Of a stretch of DNA of 64,000 nucleotides, positions 60,420 to 64,000 are shown piece by piece (the first letter of the stretch is position 1; each line of letters starts with the position of its first letter). This stretch comes from Acuticoccus sp965213555 (GTDB lineage: Bacteria > Pseudomonadota > Alphaproteobacteria > Rhizobiales > Amorphaceae): contig NZ_OZ243890.1 of assembly GCF_965213555.1 (NCBI RefSeq), forward strand, positions 1,054,001-1,118,000, read 5' to 3'. The translations under genes were made by a program, and so were the position numbers. The notes beneath the pieces were generated by a model that did no database searches, had not been told where the DNA came from, and saw only the letters and a list, made by a program, of their open reading frames with translations.

Positions 60420-61831
60420 CCGATCCTCAGGTCGCCGTGTTCATGCTCGGCTCGTTCATCGTCATCATCATGCTTGGCTTCCCCATCGCCTTCACCCTGG
60501 TCGCGATGGCGGTGGGCTTCGGGTACTACGCCTACTTCGATGCCGACCGTCAGTGGCGCACCTACGATGGGCTCGCCGAGGGCGCTGGGCTGTTCGAGAC
60601 CGTCGGCGAGTGGTTCCAGGGCTTCCTCAACAATCGCGTCTTCGATCTCCTGGTGAACCAGACCTACGGCGTGATGTCGAACGACGTCCTCACCGCCGTG
60701 CCGCTGTTCCTGTTCATGGGCTACATCGTCGAGCGCGCGAACATCGTCGACCGGCTGTTCTCCACCCTGCAGATCGCGGCGCGCCGCATCCCGGGCTCCA
60801 TGGCGGTGGCCGCCCTCATCACCTGCGCGCTGTTCGCCACGGCCACCGGCATCGTCGGCGCCGTCGTCACCCTCATGGGCCTCCTCGCCTTCCCGGCGAT
60901 GCTGAACGCGCGCTACAACACGAGCTTCGCGTCCGGCGTCATCTGCGCCGGCGGCACGCTCGGCATCCTGATCCCGCCGTCGATCATGCTGATCGTCTAC
61001 GCGGCGACCTCCAACGTCTCCATCGTGCGGCTTTACGCCGGCGCGCTGCTGCCTGGGCTCCTGCTCGCCGGCATGTACGTGCTCTACGTCATCGGCCGCG
61101 CGGTGGTGCAGCCCTCGGTGGCGCCCAAGCTGCGCGAGGAGGAGGTGGAGGGCATCGGTGTGGCGCGGGTCGTCGTCATGATGGTGACATCCTTCCTGCC
61201 GCTCGCGATCCTCATCTTCTCGGTGCTCGGCGCCATCCTCTTCGGCCTCGCGACGCCCTCGGAGGCTGCGGCGGTGGGCGCCCTCGGAGGGATCGTCCTT
61301 GCGCTCATCTACCGCGCGCTCACCTGGGAGCGGCTGCGCGAGAGCGTCTACCTCACCGTGCGCACCTCGGCGATGGTGTGCTGGCTGTTCGTCGGCTCTT
61401 GGTCGTTCGCCTCGATCTTCTCCTACCTCGGTGGCGAGCACCTCGTCGCCGAGTTCGTCACCTCCCTCGACCTGTCGCCGCTGACCTTCCTGATCCTCGC
61501 GCAGATCATCATCTTCCTGCTCGGCTGGCCGCTCGAGTGGTCGGAGATCATCATCATCTTCGTTCCGATCTTCCTGCCGCTGCTCGCGGTGTTCGACATC
61601 GACCCGCTGTTCTTCGGCATCCTCGTCGCCCTCAACCTTCAAACGTCGTTCCTCACTCCACCGATGGCGATGAGCGCGTATTACTTGAAGGGGGTCGCGC
61701 CCCCACAGGTGCGGCTGGCTGAAATCTTCGCCGGCTGCATGCCGTTCCTCGCGATGGTGTTCATCACCATGGCAATCGTCTACGTCTTCCCCCAGATCGT
61801 CTACTGGCTCCCGAACCTGGTCTACGGCTGA
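60416..61831 (+). CDS. dctM: TRAP transporter large permease (DctM)
   Basis: 471 aa, about 12 helices. The DctM signature segments are present: AVPLFLFMGYIVERA, then FATATGIVGAVVTLMGLLAFPAML and GTLGILIPPSIMLIVYA; the C-terminal ends LNLQTSFLTPPMAMSAYYLKGV. The TTG start is forced by the TTGA overlap with dctQ. It is the sodium-coupled translocation subunit. Confidence 0.93.
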   Translation: MTDPQVAVFMLGSFIVIIMLGFPIAFTLVAMAVGFGYYAYFDADRQWRTYDGLAEGAGLFETVGEWFQGFLNNRVFDLLVNQTYGVMSNDVLTAVPLFLFMGYIVERANIVDRLFSTLQIAARRIPGSMAVAALITCALFATATGIVGAVVTLMGLLAFPAMLNARYNTSFASGVICAGGTLGILIPPSIMLIVYAATSNVSIVRLYAGALLPGLLLAGMYVLYVIGRAVVQPSVAPKLREEEVEGIGVARVVVMMVTSFLPLAILIFSVLGAILFGLATPSEAAAVGALGGIVLALIYRALTWERLRESVYLTVRTSAMVCWLFVGSWSFASIFSYLGGEHLVAEFVTSLDLSPLTFLILAQIIIFLLGWPLEWSEIIIIFVPIFLPLLAVFDIDPLFFGILVALNLQTSFLTPPMAMSAYYLKGVAPPQVRLAEIFAGCMPFLAMVFITMAIVYVFPQIVYWLPNLVYG

Positions 61832-61833
61832 CG

Positions 61834-63159
61834 ATGGCGGACGCACCGGCCCCCGTCACCGCTGCTGTGCTCGCCGAGCGCCTCGCCGCTGGAGCGATCT
61901 CGGCGCGCGAGGTCGTCGACGCCTGCCTCGCGCGCATCGCCGAGCGCGAGCCGACGATGAGGGCGTTCGCCCACGTCGACCCCGACCACGCGCGCGCCAT
62001 GGCCGACGCGCTCGACCGCCACCGCAAGGCGGGGCGACCGCTCGGCGCGCTTCACGGGCTGCCCGTTGGGGTCAAGGACGTCATCGACACGCGCGACTAC
62101 CCCACGGAGAACGGCACGGCGCAGGACGTGGGGCGGCGGCCGCGCGAGGATGCGACGCTCGTCGCCAGGCTGCGTGCGGCGGGTGCCGTCGTCATCGGCA
62201 AGACGGCGACGACCGAGCTCGCCTTCCAGACCCCCGCGGCGACGATGAACCCGCACAACGCGGACCGCACCCCGGGCGGTTCCTCGTCGGGCTCCGCCGT
62301 GGCGGTCGCCGATGGCATGGTGCCCCTCGCCATCGGCACGCAGACGGGCGGCTCGGTCATCCGTCCCGCCTCGTTCTGCGGCGTCGTCGGCTACAAGCCG
62401 AGCCACGGGGCGATCTCCATGACGGGCGTGCTCGCGCACTCCGAGCACCTCGACACCGCCGGAGTGTTCGCCGCGACCTTGGCGGACGCGGCGCTCCTCG
62501 CCGGCGCGCTCATGGGCCACGACCCGCGCGACCCGCGCACCCGCGTGGAGCCGGTGCCGGACCTACCCGCAGCGGCGCGCGCGCAGCCGCCGGTCACGCC
62601 GCGCTTCGCCGTCGTGAGGGGTCCGACGTGGGAGCACGCGTCGGAGGACATGGGCGGCCTCCTCGCGGAGGTGCGCGAGGCGCTGGAGGACGGTGCGGAC
62701 GACGTCGACCTGCCGGAGGTGTTCCTCAACGCCCCGCCGTCCCACCGCCGGCTGATGACGGTGGGCTTCGCGCGCAACCTCGCGCGCTACGTCGACGGCG
62801 GGGCAGTGGGGGCCGCGATGCGCGAGGGGGTCGAGGAGGGACGCGCGACGAGCGCGGTCGACTACCTCGCGGCGGTGGACTGGCGCACCGCGCTGATCGC
62901 CGGCATCGAGCGCGTGTTCGACCGCTACGACGCGATCCTCACCGCCGCTGCCCCCGGCGAGGCGCCGGGGCGCGAGACCACGGGATCGGCGGCGTTCAAC
63001 GCCCTGTGGACGATGCTCGGAACGCCTGCAATCACCCTGCCCATGGGGACCGGGTCGACGGGCCTGCCCCTCGGCTTGCAGGTGGTCGGACGCCCGCGCG
63101 AGGACGCGCGCCTGGTGCGCACCGCGGCGTGGCTCGAGAGGCGCCTCGGCGGACGTTGA
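61834..63159 (+). CDS. Amidase (amidase-signature family)
   Basis: 441 aa. The Ser-cisSer-Lys triad is seen: K81 in LPVGVKDVIDT, cis-Ser in TPGGSSSGSAV (150-152), and nucleophile S174 in TQTGGSVIRPA. It hydrolyses amides; the substrate is not predictable. It starts 2 bp after dctM, so it is in the TRAP operon. This suggests, as inference, that the transporter brings in an amide, an N-carbamoyl or a related compound that the amidase opens. Confidence 0.92.
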   Translation: MADAPAPVTAAVLAERLAAGAISAREVVDACLARIAEREPTMRAFAHVDPDHARAMADALDRHRKAGRPLGALHGLPVGVKDVIDTRDYPTENGTAQDVGRRPREDATLVARLRAAGAVVIGKTATTELAFQTPAATMNPHNADRTPGGSSSGSAVAVADGMVPLAIGTQTGGSVIRPASFCGVVGYKPSHGAISMTGVLAHSEHLDTAGVFAATLADAALLAGALMGHDPRDPRTRVEPVPDLPAAARAQPPVTPRFAVVRGPTWEHASEDMGGLLAEVREALEDGADDVDLPEVFLNAPPSHRRLMTVGFARNLARYVDGGAVGAAMREGVEEGRATSAVDYLAAVDWRTALIAGIERVFDRYDAILTAAAPGEAPGRETTGSAAFNALWTMLGTPAITLPMGTGSTGLPLGLQVVGRPREDARLVRTAAWLERRLGGR

Positions 63160-63191
63160 GGCGCTGATCGGGCCGGACGCTCGGTGCCTCT

Positions 63192-63665
63192 TCACGCCGC
63201 CTCGGGCGCCAGCTCCATGGTGTAGTACGCGCTCGCCGGGGTGCCGACGTAGTCGCCGAACGCTTCGCCGCGCACGAACCCGTGGCGCTCGTAGAACGCG
63301 CGGACGGCACGGAACTCGTCCCAGTCGCCGGTCTCGAGGCTGACCCGCCGGTACCCGCGCCCGCGCGCCTCGGCGAGGATCGTGGCGAGGATCGCGGTCC
63401 CGACGCCGCCACCGCGACGCGCCTTCAGCGTGTGCATCGATTTGATCTCACCGTGGCCGTCGCCGAGCGCCCTCAGCGCGCCGCAACCGACGAGGGTGTC
63501 GTCGTCCCACGCGCTCCACACCGTAACGTCCGGTCGGCGCAGCCCGTCGAGCGGAAGGTAGTGGCAGAACCGCTCGCGCGGCGTGATCGCCTCCATGAGC
63601 TGCGCGTGCGCCATGAGCAACCCGGCGATCTGCGGCCCCGACAGGTCGTCGACGATGATCCTCAT
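63192..63665 (-). CDS. GNAT-family N-acetyltransferase
   Basis: 157 aa. The acetyl-CoA P-loop is in ARRGGGVGTAILATILAEARGRG, preceded by GEIKSMHTL, and YERHGFVRG follows. Substrate unknown. Start ATG 63665 gives the family length. It converges on the amidase gene. Confidence 0.9.
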   Translation of the reverse strand: MRIIVDDLSGPQIAGLLMAHAQLMEAITPRERFCHYLPLDGLRRPDVTVWSAWDDDTLVGCGALRALGDGHGEIKSMHTLKARRGGGVGTAILATILAEARGRGYRRVSLETGDWDEFRAVRAFYERHGFVRGEAFGDYVGTPASAYYTMELAPEAA

Positions 63666-63798
63666 ATGGCCCCTCCGGCGTCGCTTGAGCCGTCCGAACG
63701 CCCGAAGTTCACCACCTGCTCCGGCCCCCATCAAGCGGTGACGCTTACCGTCGATCTCGGACGCCGCGCTTGCTCCGCGATGCGAACCCGAGCGCGGC

Positions 63799-64000
63799 AT
63801 GCCACACTGGTGCGTGCCATCGCTCGACCCCCTGCTGTGGACCGCCGTCGTCGCCATCGCCGTGGCCGGCGGGTTCGTGAAGGGCGCCGTGGGGTTCGCC
63901 ATGCCCACCGTGATGATGTCCGGCCTCGGGGCCATCCTGCCGCTGGAGGTGGCCCTCGCCGCCCTCATCCTGCCGACGCTCGTGTCGAACGTCGCGCAGT
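63799..64000 (+). CDS. TauE/SafE-family permease (5' part only)
   Basis: The frame is open from ATG 63799 to the window end (67 codons). The first hydrophobic stretch and the signature VAIAVAGGFVKGAVGFAMPTVMMSGL match the N-terminus of TauE/SafE (DUF81) sulfite/organosulfonate exporters; further helices lie beyond the window. A GTG at 63814 is an alternative start. Confidence 0.75.
   Translation, partial: MPHWCVPSLDPLLWTAVVAIAVAGGFVKGAVGFAMPTVMMSGLGAILPLEVALAALILPTLVSNVAQ

Noticed and set aside
60137..61846. 569-codon minus-strand frame opposite the TRAP permeases
   Set aside because: Highly charged antisense of membrane-protein codons; no family.

Overview
This is chromosomal DNA from a high-GC alphaproteobacterium, most likely Hyphomicrobiales or a close relative. 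I judge this from the codon bias and from the family mix: IalB-like, DUF1127, DUF1194, DUF1244, DUF892/YciE, 3-hydroxybutyrate dehydrogenase and TRAP transporters. No rRNA, tRNA or CRISPR array was seen. Genus cannot be fixed from the sequence alone.

Layout. 1-4.4 kb: a PAS-like/GGDEF diguanylate cyclase cut by the window edge, divergent from a type I secretion ABC ATPase plus HlyD-type adaptor pair with no cargo gene visible. 4.4-9.4 kb: IS debris (one full-length IS630 copy, IS481 and IS5 relics) around one intact small secreted protein. 9.5-19.8 kb: core genes, namely a KefB/C-type antiporter, patatin phospholipase, endonuclease/phosphatase, bdhA, ispG, a pterin dehydratase, DUF1232, DUF1127, a LysR regulator, an IalB-like protein and rlmN. 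19.8-24.2 kb: a second IS graveyard of nested IS630 elements plus a decayed glyoxalase-type gene. 24.3-28.8 kb: glutamine amidotransferase, TerB-like, YHS, methyltransferase, CoxG-like and secreted proteins.

28.8-39.2 kb is the most striking block, a compact corrin-ring (vitamin B12) locus. It encodes a CbiX-CbiC fusion with a Cys- and His-rich linker, CobL (CbiE-CbiT), an 822-residue CobI-CbiG-CobJ triple fusion, CobM, CobK, CbiD and CobB/CbiA. CbiX, CbiG and CbiD, without CobG, CobF or CobN in the window, indicate the early-cobalt ('anaerobic') route. The plus-strand arm and the minus-strand cobK-cbiD pair converge on a composite palindromic repeat.

39.3-64 kb: DUF892, arginase, a three-gene glycosyltransferase operon with ATGA overlaps, a cold-shock protein, two SDRs, a SAF-domain oxidoreductase, a YaiI-type protein, Mn-catalase coupled to a Tat-exported HIRAN protein, ilvA-pdxA-pdxJ, a periplasmic glycerophosphodiesterase, DUF1244, Ada with a 2OG-Fe(II) oxygenase, an HWE-type histidine kinase, a TRAP transporter with an amidase, a GNAT enzyme and the start of a TauE/SafE permease.

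A family of about 50-bp imperfect palindromes ending in AGAGCGG...CCGCTCT occurs six times. In three places it is joined to a second 42-52-bp palindrome ending in TAGA...CTCTA. In four of the six gene ends beside these composites, the terminal TAG of the repeat is the stop codon of the neighbouring gene. The same TAGAGC hexamer ends the local IS630 elements, so the repeats may be non-autonomous relatives.
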